Assembly (NCBI GenBank): GCA_023433945.1
Contig: JAEYTP010000059.1
Span: 1 to 21,133 of the forward strand
Length of the DNA stretch: 21,133 nt
Direction: 5' to 3'
DNA from: Bacillota bacterium
Lineage (GTDB): Bacteria > Bacillota > Clostridia > Acetivibrionales > DSM-1351
Position numbers and translations under genes: made by a program. Below the pieces are notes generated by a model. It worked only from the letters and a program-made list of their open reading frames with translations, was not told the DNA's origin and made no database searches. Shown here in pieces: positions 1 to 7,073 of this stretch (position 1 is the stretch's first letter; each line of letters starts with the position of its first letter).

Positions 1-643
1 CAACAATATATCCTTCTTTATCAATAAATAATGTCGTAGGTATAGAGTAGATTTGATAAATGTATGCGGCCTCTTGACTATTATCATAGAATACAGGGAA
101 AGTATATTTTTCATCCGCAATGAATTGTGCTGCCTTTTCCATAGTTTCTCTTTGCCCATCCGGTAAATCAATCATCAGAAAATTAACATTGTTCTTCATC
201 TCATCATATACCTTCTGGAAATCTGGCAATTCAGCCTTACATGGTGGACACCAGCTTGCCCAGAAGTTTACAACAACAGGCTTTCCGAAATAGTCAGACA
301 GCTTAACCTCCTTGCCTTGTGCATCAAGCATTGTAAAGTCAACAGCCTTAACCCTACTATCTTCCTCTGCTTGGGTGGAATCGCTTTGTTGGGTAGAATC
401 ACCTTGTTGCGAAGATCCGCCCTGTTGCGTAGAATCGCTTTGTTGTGTAGATCCACTCTGTTGCGTAGAATCGCTTTGTTGTGTAGATCCACTCGGTTTC
501 GTAGAATCGCTTTGTAACGATGTCAGCGGTTGTTCCAAATCAGTATTATAATTCTTTGAAAGATACGAATAGGCTAAATACGCTCCGCCTATTAATACAA
601 CTAGGATGACAGCTGACAATAATGTTTTAATTTTTTTATTCAT
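1..643 (-). CDS. TlpA/ResA-type membrane-anchored thioredoxin (C-terminus cut by window edge)
   Basis: This is an extracytoplasmic thiol-disulfide oxidoreductase of the TlpA/AhpC-TSA type. The ATG at 643 follows a GAGGT ribosome site. Residues 7-28 form one hydrophobic N-terminal segment, which fits a membrane anchor or uncleaved signal. Residues 45-92 are a hydrophilic spacer of eight six-residue repeats. From about residue 98 a thioredoxin fold begins, with the redox motif WCPPC (Cys132 and Cys135) inside NFWASWCPPC, and a later cis-proline-like SIPTT near residue 203. The reading frame is open to base 1, so only a short C-terminal part is missing. The gene starts 8 bp after the ccdA stop, so the two are almost certainly co-transcribed. 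CcdA would pass electrons from cytoplasmic thioredoxin to the Cys pair. The substrate cannot be told from sequence; ResA-, StoA- or peroxiredoxin-like roles are all possible. Confidence 0.93.
   Translation of the reverse strand, partial: MNKKIKTLLSAVILVVLIGGAYLAYSYLSKNYNTDLEQPLTSLQSDSTKPSGSTQQSDSTQQSGSTQQSDSTQQGGSSQQGDSTQQSDSTQAEEDSRVKAVDFTMLDAQGKEVKLSDYFGKPVVVNFWASWCPPCKAELPDFQKVYDEMKNNVNFLMIDLPDGQRETMEKAAQFIADEKYTFPVFYDNSQEAAYIYQIYSIPTTLFIDKEGYIV
368..511 (-). repeat. 18-bp tandem repeat encoding SDSTQQ-type linker
   Basis: Eight consecutive 18-bp units inside the thioredoxin gene encode variants of S-D/G-S-T-Q-Q. Most units alternate SDSTQQ and SGSTQQ, giving a 36-bp higher-order period. 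The array separates the membrane anchor from the thioredoxin domain and probably acts as a flexible wall-spanning spacer. Such repeats can change copy number by slippage while keeping frame. Confidence 0.95.
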
Positions 644-651
644 AAGCTACC

Positions 652-1317
652 TCATATTAGAGCATACAAGTAACCTATCATACCAGTTGCTATCACTATC
701 CCGAGTATTACAAGCAAACACCCCGAAACGATATTAATAGCCCTATAATGTCTTTTGATAAAGTCAAATGTACTCTTTAACCTTTCTATTAATACTGCAC
801 TTACTATAAATGGAATACCTAATCCTAACGAAAAGCTCAGCAGCATAAATATACCCTGAATAGTTTCTCCGGTATTAGCAGCCAGCATAAGCGCGGAACC
901 CAAAAATGTACCTATACATGGAGTCCAGCTTACAGAAAATATTATCCCAAACATTACAGATGGCCAAAATCCAGTGCTATTACTTTTATTTCCTGCTTGC
1001 ATAACATTGTTGATAAATGGTAGCCTAATGACTCCCATGAAATTTAGCCCAAACAGTATAACTATTATTCCTGATACAATATTAACGACTGTCTGATATT
1101 CCTTTAGAAATGAACCAAGCGCACCTGCAAATGCCCCTAGAGCAACAAACAGCAGTGTGAACCCCAGTACAAACCCCAACGCATTTTTTAGTGCTTTATT
1201 TTTACCGTCAATAGTGTTTTGTCCCGCAAAATACGAAATGTAAATGGGAAGCATCGGCAAAAGGCATGGTGATATAAATGTGATAATTCCCTCTAAAAAT
1301 GAAAGCAAATATTGCAA
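652..1317 (-). CDS. ccdA: CcdA-family cytochrome c biogenesis / thiol-disulfide transporter
   Basis: This 221-aa integral membrane protein is of the CcdA/DsbD-beta type and moves reducing equivalents from cytoplasmic thioredoxin to extracytoplasmic thiol proteins. The sequence has six hydrophobic segments. It also has the two family cysteine motifs: FISPCLLPMLP near residues 14-24 in the first helix, and SWTPCIGTFLGSAL in the middle, each with the characteristic proline next to cysteine. The start is a TTG at 1317, preceded by AGGAGGT with 6 nt spacing; no ATG fits better. It is followed after 8 bp by the TlpA-like gene, its expected partner. Length matches the short CcdA class (about 220-240 aa), not full DsbD. 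No cytochrome c gene is in view, so the pair may serve another thiol pathway, such as spore or envelope protein reduction. Confidence 0.93.
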   Translation of the reverse strand: MQYLLSFLEGIITFISPCLLPMLPIYISYFAGQNTIDGKNKALKNALGFVLGFTLLFVALGAFAGALGSFLKEYQTVVNIVSGIIVILFGLNFMGVIRLPFINNVMQAGNKSNSTGFWPSVMFGIIFSVSWTPCIGTFLGSALMLAANTGETIQGIFMLLSFSLGLGIPFIVSAVLIERLKSTFDFIKRHYRAINIVSGCLLVILGIVIATGMIGYLYALI

Positions 1318-1649
1318 GGCACCACCTCCTGATAAATTATAATGCGCTCATTTTAGCAATATAGTAAAAATAAAAACTAACCTCGACTTCTCGCTATTAC
1401 TTTTACCAAATAAAATTAACATTCCATTATTTATGTATTTATACCCTTCTTTTTAAGAAGTGTACCAAAGAAATAAAAAAGACGTACTTTATGCTTTACC
1501 ATTTTTTATTTTGAGGATATGGACAATAAAGCTCCTTTTTTATTGCACGTAGCAGTACAAAGCAGCCGCAATATTTACACATTATTTATATTGGTATTTA
1601 TATTGGTTATATTGGATTTATTTCTCATAAACAAGTTTTAATATTGCCC

Positions 1650-1678
1650 TTTACACATATCGGGTAACCTCGTATAAT
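1650..1678 (+). promoter_or_regulatory. Sigma-A type promoter of dinB
   Basis: The -35 box TTTACA (1650-1655) and a perfect -10 TATAAT (1673-1678) are separated by exactly 17 bp. Transcription would start near 1685, at the edge of the SOS box. Confidence 0.8.
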
Positions 1679-1685
1679 ATAAATA

Positions 1686-1697
1686 GAACATATGTTC
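1686..1697. promoter_or_regulatory. LexA (DinR-type) SOS box upstream of dinB
   Basis: GAACATATGTTC is a perfect palindrome matching the Gram-positive LexA core GAAC-N4-GTTC; with flanking A and T it is a 14-bp palindrome. It sits just downstream of the -10 box, over the expected transcription start, and about 10 bp before the ribosome site, so bound LexA would block initiation. The SOS reading follows from known Firmicutes LexA sites and from the downstream translesion polymerase. Confidence 0.88.
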
Positions 1698-1719
1698 TTT
1701 TTTGTTTGGAGGTTTTGGA

Positions 1720-2955
1720 ATGCATGAAAGAGTAATATTGCATTGCGATATGAATAATTTTTATGCCAGTGTAGAGTGTTTATACAACCCTGCCATTAGA
1801 GATTTGCCCGTTGCGGTATGCGGCTCCAAGTCCGATCGGCACGGTATTGTTTTGGCAAAAAACATGCATGCCAAGAAGCTTGGTGTAAAGACAGGCGAGG
1901 CTATTTGGGAAGCAAAGGATAAATGCCCGAACCTTTTTATTGTTCCACCAAATTATAGCCAATATATGCGCTTTTCTAAAATGGCACGTAAAATTTATGA
2001 GGAATATACCGATTTGGTTGAAGCCTTTGGGATTGATGAGAACTGGTTGGATATCACGGATAGTACCAAGCTGTTCGGCAGTGGTGAACAAATAGCACAT
2101 GAAATCAGGGAACGTATTAAGGCTGAGCTGGGTCTTACTATTTCGGTAGGAGTTAGCTTCAACAAGATATTTGCAAAATTGGGCTCTGACATAAAAAAGC
2201 CCGATGCAGTTACAGTTATTTCAAATAAGGATTTTAAGGATAAAATATTCAATCTGCCGGTACAGGAGCTACTATATGTAGGCAGATCCACACTAAAGAA
2301 GCTCCACGGTATAGCCATTTATACCATTGGAGACCTTGCAAACACATCTCCTACACTGCTAAGGAGATATTTAGGCAAATGGGGCGAAACCCTTTTTATG
2401 TTTGCAAACGGCTATGATACTACGCCTGTTAGCAGAACAGACTATGTCTCAACCATAAAGGGTATTGGCAATTCTCTTACCACACCAAGGGACTTGTGTA
2501 CCAATGAGGATGTAAAAGTGCTGATATATATTCTGGCCGAAAGTGTTGCCCAGCGCCTTAGAAAGCACAATTTCAAGGGTAAAACTGTTCAGATTACCAT
2601 CAAGAATGCTGAACTTGGCAGTATAGACAGGCAGGCACAGCTGAGCGGGTATACCTGTACTTCTCGTGATATTGCCTCAAAGGCCTATGAGATATTTTTG
2701 CAGTCATGGGATTGGCACAAGAATATCAGAGCTTTCGGTGTGAGAGTTACTGATTTAGTAGCGGCAGATGGCTATATACAGCTGTCATTTTTTGATGAAC
2801 TGAACCAAAAGGCGGAGCTGCTGGATAACTGCGTTGACAAGATACGTGAACGTTTCGGGCATGAAGCCATACAGCGGGCAATACTTTTGAAGGATAGGCC
2901 CACCGACCTGGTGCCCTCGAGGGATAACCTTATTCATCCTGTGTCTTATTTTTAG
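1720..2955 (+). CDS. dinB: Y-family translesion DNA polymerase (DNA polymerase IV type)
   Basis: This 411-aa error-prone polymerase copies past damaged template bases. I place the start at the ATG at 1720, behind GGAGG (1708-1712, 7 nt spacing), not at the in-frame TTG at 1702, which would overlap the ribosome site. Catalytic features visible: Asp10 in HCDMNNFYASVE, Tyr15 as the likely steric gate, and Asp106-Glu107 in FGIDENWLD, the equivalent of the SIDE motif. Residues 143-163 (VGVSFNKIFAKLGSD...) are the conserved palm segment; thumb helix-hairpin-helix and little-finger regions follow. QLSFF at 354-358 fits a beta-clamp-binding peptide. The gene has a consensus promoter with a perfect LexA box, so induction by DNA damage is expected. 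It heads a short operon with a micro-ORF and a DUF6504-like gene. Confidence 0.95.
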   Translation: MHERVILHCDMNNFYASVECLYNPAIRDLPVAVCGSKSDRHGIVLAKNMHAKKLGVKTGEAIWEAKDKCPNLFIVPPNYSQYMRFSKMARKIYEEYTDLVEAFGIDENWLDITDSTKLFGSGEQIAHEIRERIKAELGLTISVGVSFNKIFAKLGSDIKKPDAVTVISNKDFKDKIFNLPVQELLYVGRSTLKKLHGIAIYTIGDLANTSPTLLRRYLGKWGETLFMFANGYDTTPVSRTDYVSTIKGIGNSLTTPRDLCTNEDVKVLIYILAESVAQRLRKHNFKGKTVQITIKNAELGSIDRQAQLSGYTCTSRDIASKAYEIFLQSWDWHKNIRAFGVRVTDLVAADGYIQLSFFDELNQKAELLDNCVDKIRERFGHEAIQRAILLKDRPTDLVPSRDNLIHPVSYF

Positions 2956-2970
2956 AGGAGAACTGCTGGG

Positions 2971-3045
2971 GTGGACGCTGTTTCGGTTGTTGCAGTTGGG
3001 ATTGGTGTAATTTTGGGTATTGTAAGGAGGGATTGCATTGCATAA
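2971..3045 (+). CDS. 24-codon hydrophobic micro-ORF between dinB and the next gene
   Basis: A GTG at 2971 opens a 24-codon frame ending in TAA at 3043-3045. GAGGAG (2955-2960), overlapping the dinB stop, lies 10 nt upstream. Residues 3-18 are almost entirely hydrophobic (AVSVVAVGIGVILGIV), followed by RRDCIA, the shape of a single-pass membrane peptide. Its stop overlaps the TTG start region of the next gene, and that gene's AGGAGGG ribosome site lies inside this frame, so translational coupling is plausible. I do not recognise a family. It could be a real small membrane protein, a leader that couples translation, or chance. Confidence 0.45.
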   Translation: MDAVSVVAVGIGVILGIVRRDCIA

Positions 3046-3271
3046 GGAGTTCGTTGAAGTAATAGTAAAATATACAAAACAAAGACAGCAAATACCCTTA
3101 AAAATAATTTGGAAAAATGGTAGAGCCTTTGAGATTGACAAGGTTTTGGACATACGCCCTGCTCCATCTCTAAAAGTAGGCGGTCAGGGAATGCGCTATA
3201 CATGTCGTATACATGGAAAAGAAACCTACCTATGGCATGACGAAGAAAGCTGGTTTGTCGAGGCGAAGTGA
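3038..3271 (+). CDS. Small DUF6504-like protein co-transcribed with dinB
   Basis: This is a 77-aa soluble protein. Translation most likely begins at TTG 3038, 6 nt after AGGAGGG (3025-3031). The pattern IIWKNGRAFEIDKVLDI, then a glycine-rich turn (GGQGMRYTCRI) and a final SWFVEAK, looks like the small beta-rich DUF6504 family, known mainly from genes near Y-family polymerases. I assign this from memory of the family pattern, so it is provisional. It has no signal peptide or membrane segment. It lies 82 bp after dinB with no promoter or terminator visible between them, so it is probably part of the SOS-controlled operon. Its biochemical function is unknown; an accessory role in translesion synthesis is a guess from position only. 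Confidence 0.75.
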   Translation: MHKEFVEVIVKYTKQRQQIPLKIIWKNGRAFEIDKVLDIRPAPSLKVGGQGMRYTCRIHGKETYLWHDEESWFVEAK

Positions 3272-3300
3272 TTGCCATTGTCGCCCCGATTTATTTTTTT
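3262..3300 (+). terminator. Probable rho-independent terminator of the dinB unit
   Basis: GGCGA (3262-3266) pairs with TCGCC (3281-3285) and is followed by a T-rich run (3291-3300, then more T). The stem is short, the loop long, and the 5' arm overlaps the stop codon of the small gene. It works only for the plus strand, because there is no T-tract on the other side. Confidence 0.5.
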
Positions 3301-3326
3301 GTTTTTGATTTAGGTTTTTAATTTCT

Positions 3327-4523
3327 TTAGGTTATATTATTAACTTCTGATTCTTTACTGATACTTTTACTATTTAATGTGTTTACTCTTTCTGACATTA
3401 TAGCCATCAGTGCTATGAAAGCGATGAGATAAATAGGATACAAGCTTATACTAATATTCTCTGCCAGGAAACCAAAAAACGGAGCCATGAAGGTTGTTCC
3501 TAAATAAGCACTTGCCATTTGAATACCCATGATTGCCTGAGAATTTTCTTCTCCAAAATTTTCAGGAGTTTCATGTAATAGACATGGGAAGATAGGCGCA
3601 CAGCCCAGTCCAACTAAAATTAGGCCTGCCAAAGCAATGTTATCTCCAAAAGGCAGCAAAATAGTAACGGCACCTATAGCAGCTATTATCTGCCCCATTC
3701 TGACCATGTTTTTGTTACCTAGTTTCCCTGTTATAAATCCTGCTGCAAATCTTCCAAGCGTAATTCCAAGATAAAATAATGCTGCCCATTTTGCAGCTGT
3801 TTGTGCATTAATTCCTCTATTGAGCACCATGTAGCTGCTTGCCCACAGACCAACAGTTGACTCCAATGAGCAGTAGCAAAAAAACGCAATCAAAATGGGT
3901 TTAACGCCCCGTATTTTTAATGCAGATAATAAACCAATAGCCTTTGCCTGAGCCGTCTCAATGATTTTTTCCTGTTGCTTTCTCTTCCACATAGGCAATG
4001 AAGCAATCAAGGCTAACACCAATATAACCTGCACTGCTCCAATTGACTGATATCCTGTATTCCATCCCAAGCCGTTTGTCAAGCACAGCCCCATTATATA
4101 TGGCCCTGCCGTTGCACCTATTCCCCAAAAGCAGTGCAACCAGCTCATGTGGCGTGACTTGTAATGCAGCGCAACAAAGTTATTTAGAGCTGCATCTACG
4201 CTGCCTGCCCCTAACCCATATGGAATTCCCCAAAAGCACAATTGCCAATAAGAATCGGAGAATGAAAAGCCTAATAAAGCAACCGCTGTCATCCCAACAC
4301 TTATTGCAGTAATGACCCCAGTCCCTGCTTTTCTAATTAACTTATGGCTGAACAGGCTGGATACAATGGTCCCTCCTGAAATAATCATGCTAATAATTCC
4401 TACATAGGAAATGGGTACATTTAATTGGCCATACATTGACGGCCATGCTGAGCCTAGTATTGAATCAGGTAATCCCAAGCTTATAAACGCTATGTAAATA
4501 ATCGCCAGTAATAAAGAAGTCAT
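3327..4523 (-). CDS. MFS transporter, FHS/fucose-permease-like
   Basis: This 398-aa polytopic membrane protein has about 12 hydrophobic segments, the normal length for the major facilitator superfamily. The segment GAGSVDAALNNFVALHY (about 105-121) and WLHCFWGIGATAGP (128-141) resemble the conserved TM4-TM5 region of the fucose/galactose/glucose:H+ symporter branch. A second-half loop (AAGFITGKLGNKNMVRMG) is a variant of MFS motif A. The ATG at 4523 follows GGAGA with 5 nt spacing. The gene starts 35 bp after the stop of the secreted propeller gene and probably shares its transcript. A sugar substrate is likely from the branch, but drug or other solute export cannot be excluded. It converges on the dinB operon. 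Confidence 0.85.
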   Translation of the reverse strand: MTSLLLAIIYIAFISLGLPDSILGSAWPSMYGQLNVPISYVGIISMIISGGTIVSSLFSHKLIRKAGTGVITAISVGMTAVALLGFSFSDSYWQLCFWGIPYGLGAGSVDAALNNFVALHYKSRHMSWLHCFWGIGATAGPYIMGLCLTNGLGWNTGYQSIGAVQVILVLALIASLPMWKRKQQEKIIETAQAKAIGLLSALKIRGVKPILIAFFCYCSLESTVGLWASSYMVLNRGINAQTAAKWAALFYLGITLGRFAAGFITGKLGNKNMVRMGQIIAAIGAVTILLPFGDNIALAGLILVGLGCAPIFPCLLHETPENFGEENSQAIMGIQMASAYLGTTFMAPFFGFLAENISISLYPIYLIAFIALMAIMSERVNTLNSKSISKESEVNNIT

Positions 4524-4558
4524 TTATTTCTCCAGTTATGTTTGATTTATTTAGGCTG

Positions 4559-6451
4559 CTATGAACCAGTATCTTTTAGTGTACCACAAATTATTAAACC
4601 GTTATTGCCAAAGCCATAAAATTTCCCTTTAAATTCAACAATACTATTTATCCCGTCAGAGGTGCTTAAAGTACCCTTGTTCTGCCACTTGGCTCCATCA
4701 GCAGAAAATAATATATCGATATTGGGATTTGGTGGCGTTGCGGCTAAAATAAAATCCGTGAAAGTATTTAGCTTTATACATTCCGGCTGTCCATAGGAAT
4801 AGTAACCACTTTTTAAAATAGTGGCAGTTTTCATATTCTTAGATATACTTATGTCACCACCGGCAAGTACAAACTTGCCCTTATAGTAGGTCAAATCAGT
4901 ATATGCATTTCCATTCATCGTTGCGGTCTGTTTCCAATTAAACCCATCCCTTGATGTATAAACAAATGAATTTATGTTTGATATTGCATAATAAACACCG
5001 CTATTCCATGTTACTCCGCTAAACGATTCACTAGCAGTCATCTTGTCTTTCTCTACACCACAAACAAGTTTCCAACTTTTCAGATCGTTTGAAGTCAGAA
5101 TTGTAGCTCCTTTACCTACTGCAAAATACTGTTTATTTAATTTCTTCACAGCAAGTAGATCCATAGCGGTTTTTATAGGTGACTGTATCCAAACACTGCC
5201 ATCTGCTGATACAGCTATCGTTCCATTGTCACCCACTGCAATAAAGCTCTTTCCGTCATAGATAATAGAATGAAGAGAATTCTTGATGTCCGTTTTTACT
5301 ATACTCCATTGGCTACCATTAGTGCTCTTAATAATCTGACCATGTTTGCCTACTGCTACAATTAGGGTTTTGTTTGAAGCAGCAGAATAAATGTCCTCAA
5401 AGCATGAAGTTCTAGATACCAACCATGACTTATTCTTTTTATCCTTAAACAGAATTAAACCGTTTGTTCCAACAGCTACGTATGTTCCATTACCCTTGCA
5501 AATTGCATTAATTTTTTCTGTATCAGCTGTTTTATACTCAGTAATAAACTTTGTGTTGTCACTATTCATGTGATAAATACCGTCACCTAGTTTATAGGTC
5601 AGATTTTCTAAATTTGCAAGACTACTGTCCGCTAAATTTACTTTTGATATCTCCCAATCAGTAAGATTCTTGGACTGGAAGGTAATATTTTTTTGTGTGA
5701 CATAATCGTATGTAGTAATATAATAATACTTATTTTCAGAGCACCAATCAATATTGGTAAAGAGCTGGTATTTACCACAACTAAACTCCTTAGTCTCCCA
5801 CGTCATTCCATCCTTTGAGGTATATACAAAGTTTTTATTTTCTCCAACCTCTTCATTAACCCTTGTACAGATTGTAACAAATTTGTCTGCATCATATATT
5901 ACATTTGAAAATATCAGTCCTGTCCCGCCCCCCGCGCCATGCCTAAAGAGGGCATTTGGATGCTTTGTCCATTTCACTCCATCGTTTGAATATGCCAAGA
6001 AGCCGTGACCGCTTAATACAAAGGTCTTGCCCTTTATGGCTCCATACAGTATTCTTTCGTCCGGTGATATTACTAATTTCTTTGACGAATCAGCTACATA
6101 TGCAGTTTCAACGCTGCTCCAACTATACCCGTCCTTTGACCAGCAAATGTTTCCACCACCTGCTGCAACAAATATGTCCCCATTAAAAAGTACAGTTCTG
6201 AATTCAGTGAAAGCATCAGACTTGATAAATATATCCTTCCATTTTTTCAAGTCCCGAGATACCGAAATCAGGCCCTTTTCACCCACTGCAACAAAAGTGC
6301 CCTTTCCGTAAGCTACACTATTGTAATCTCGTGAAAGGTGTGATAAATCCTCTTTCCAGTTGAAATTATAGGTATTTGCAGAAGTTCGACCTGTAAGAAG
6401 CAGACATAATAATACTAAGATGTTGATAAAAACTATTTTATGTTTTGTCAT
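4559..6451 (-). CDS. Secreted beta-propeller protein with BNR/sialidase-like repeats
   Basis: This 630-aa protein has a Sec signal peptide: Lys-rich start, hydrophobic 6-20, likely cleavage after Ala25 (RTSA|NTYNF). The mature part is a run of about 13 degenerate units of 35-50 residues with the pattern hydrophobic-VAVG-x-x-G-x-I-x-x-S-x-D-G-x-x-W; examples are FVAVGEKGLISVSRD, FIAVGDNGTIAVSADGSVW and IVAVGKHGQIIKSTNGSQW. These are typical blades of sialidase-like or Ycf48-like propellers. The number would suit two stacked six- or seven-bladed propellers. I see no sialidase catalytic arginine triad pattern, no dockerin, no S-layer domain and no LPXTG, so it may be freely secreted. The ATG at 6451 follows AGGGGAA. 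Many annotations would call it exo-alpha-sialidase; I see no support for that activity. Binding of a glycan or protein is inference. Confidence 0.82.
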   Translation of the reverse strand: MTKHKIVFINILVLLCLLLTGRTSANTYNFNWKEDLSHLSRDYNSVAYGKGTFVAVGEKGLISVSRDLKKWKDIFIKSDAFTEFRTVLFNGDIFVAAGGGNICWSKDGYSWSSVETAYVADSSKKLVISPDERILYGAIKGKTFVLSGHGFLAYSNDGVKWTKHPNALFRHGAGGGTGLIFSNVIYDADKFVTICTRVNEEVGENKNFVYTSKDGMTWETKEFSCGKYQLFTNIDWCSENKYYYITTYDYVTQKNITFQSKNLTDWEISKVNLADSSLANLENLTYKLGDGIYHMNSDNTKFITEYKTADTEKINAICKGNGTYVAVGTNGLILFKDKKNKSWLVSRTSCFEDIYSAASNKTLIVAVGKHGQIIKSTNGSQWSIVKTDIKNSLHSIIYDGKSFIAVGDNGTIAVSADGSVWIQSPIKTAMDLLAVKKLNKQYFAVGKGATILTSNDLKSWKLVCGVEKDKMTASESFSGVTWNSGVYYAISNINSFVYTSRDGFNWKQTATMNGNAYTDLTYYKGKFVLAGGDISISKNMKTATILKSGYYSYGQPECIKLNTFTDFILAATPPNPNIDILFSADGAKWQNKGTLSTSDGINSIVEFKGKFYGFGNNGLIICGTLKDTGS

Positions 6452-6484
6452 AACACTTCCCCTTTTAAATTTGGGTTTATCAAC

Positions 6485-6513
6485 AATTTAACATATTTTA
6501 CCATAAATTTCAA
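6485..6513 (-). promoter_or_regulatory. Candidate promoter of the propeller-MFS unit
   Basis: On the minus strand, TTGAAA (6513-6508) and TAAATT (6490-6485) are 17 bp apart, about 35 bp before the start codon. The -10 match is imperfect. Confidence 0.45.
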
Positions 6514-6539
6514 TTAATCTATCTATCATTCAGTATTAA

Positions 6540-6956
6540 TCAGCCTTTTACCTTGTCTATGGATAGTACTATAGAATAATTTGCATATTCTAGCACTGCT
6601 TCAAGAAATTGATTCAATTGATCCGAGCCCTTCATAACCACCTTTACCATATAGCAACCACCTCCGCTTGTACGATGTGCTTCCAAAACACTCTCCTGTG
6701 ATTTGAGAAAATCAACAAAACTTTTATGGTTGGTTGTTTTCATATGTATTGTAATAAATCCGGTCAATTCCATACCTAACTTTTTTTCATTTACCTTTAA
6801 TGTATACTTTTCTATGATACCCAAATCCTCCATCTTACGAATGCGGCTTGCTACGCCCTGCCCCGTCATATGGATAATCTCACCTATCTCCTTCCATTGA
6901 AGTCTAGAATTTTCTTTTAATAGTTGAATAATCTGTAAGTCTATCTCATCAATCAT
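6540..6956 (-). CDS. Lrp/AsnC-family transcriptional regulator
   Basis: This protein of about 138 aa has an N-terminal winged helix-turn-helix (MIDEIDLQIIQLLKENSR... through TGQGVASRIRKMEDLGII) and a C-terminal RAM/AsnC ligand-binding beta-alpha domain (LTGFITIHMK... GGGCYMVKVVMKG... YSIVLS). I choose the ATG at 6956, because AAAGGA lies 6 nt upstream and the protein then starts like other Lrp members. An in-frame ATG at 6971 lacks a ribosome site. The gene is divergent from an isochorismatase-family hydrolase, with a perfect inverted repeat between them. Autoregulation and control of the neighbour are therefore likely, with an amino acid or related metabolite as effector. The specific effector is not predictable. 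Confidence 0.92.
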   Translation of the reverse strand: MIDEIDLQIIQLLKENSRLQWKEIGEIIHMTGQGVASRIRKMEDLGIIEKYTLKVNEKKLGMELTGFITIHMKTTNHKSFVDFLKSQESVLEAHRTSGGGCYMVKVVMKGSDQLNQFLEAVLEYANYSIVLSIDKVKG

Positions 6957-6988
6957 AGTAAATCCTTTCATGCTGAAATAAAAAAGGT

Positions 6989-7057
6989 ATTATTTATTAC
7001 ATAGTGGAATTGAACTCTGCTACAAATGATTATAACATTAATTTAGTAATAAATAAT
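6989..7057. promoter_or_regulatory. Candidate shared operator and divergent promoters (Lrp/hydrolase)
   Basis: ATTATTTATTAC (6989-7000) and GTAATAAATAAT (7046-7057) are perfect reverse complements, with centres 57 bp apart. On the minus strand an extended -10 (TGTTATAAT, 7037-7029) would serve the Lrp gene, with the right half-site over its -35 region. On the plus strand TTGAAC (7010-7015) with TAACAT or TATAAC near 7031-7038 could serve the hydrolase, with the right half-site just after the start of transcription. Two sites about five helical turns apart suit Lrp-type DNA wrapping or looping. Binding is inference. Confidence 0.55.
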
Positions 7058-7073
7058 CAGAAGGGAGAAGATT

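Larger units (their letters stand above)
1318..1719. other. Divergent intergenic region between ccdA and dinB
   Basis: This 402-bp AT-rich gap has no convincing coding sequence. Its right end holds the dinB promoter and LexA box, listed separately. Three direct copies of TATATTGG lie at 1587-1594, 1599-1606 and 1608-1615. A weak CTTCTT/AAGAAG hairpin without a T-tract lies near 1447-1461. A TATAAT on the minus strand (1341-1336) sits too close to the ccdA ribosome site to be its obvious promoter, so the ccdA promoter is unassigned. Confidence 0.6.

Noticed and set aside
1336..1341. Minus-strand TATAAT as ccdA promoter
   Set aside because: Transcription would begin inside the ribosome site, and no -35 box lies at the right distance.
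1587..1615. Three TATATTGG copies as a regulatory iteron
   Set aside because: Uneven spacing, far from any gene start, in very AT-rich DNA; chance or slippage is enough to explain it.
1702..1719. TTG at 1702 as dinB start, adding six residues
   Set aside because: It precedes and overlaps the GGAGG ribosome site, which fits the ATG at 1720 with normal spacing.
4559..6451. Lipoprotein signal in the propeller protein (Cys16)
   Set aside because: The residues before Cys16 are all Leu/Val, lacking the small residue required at -1 of a lipobox.
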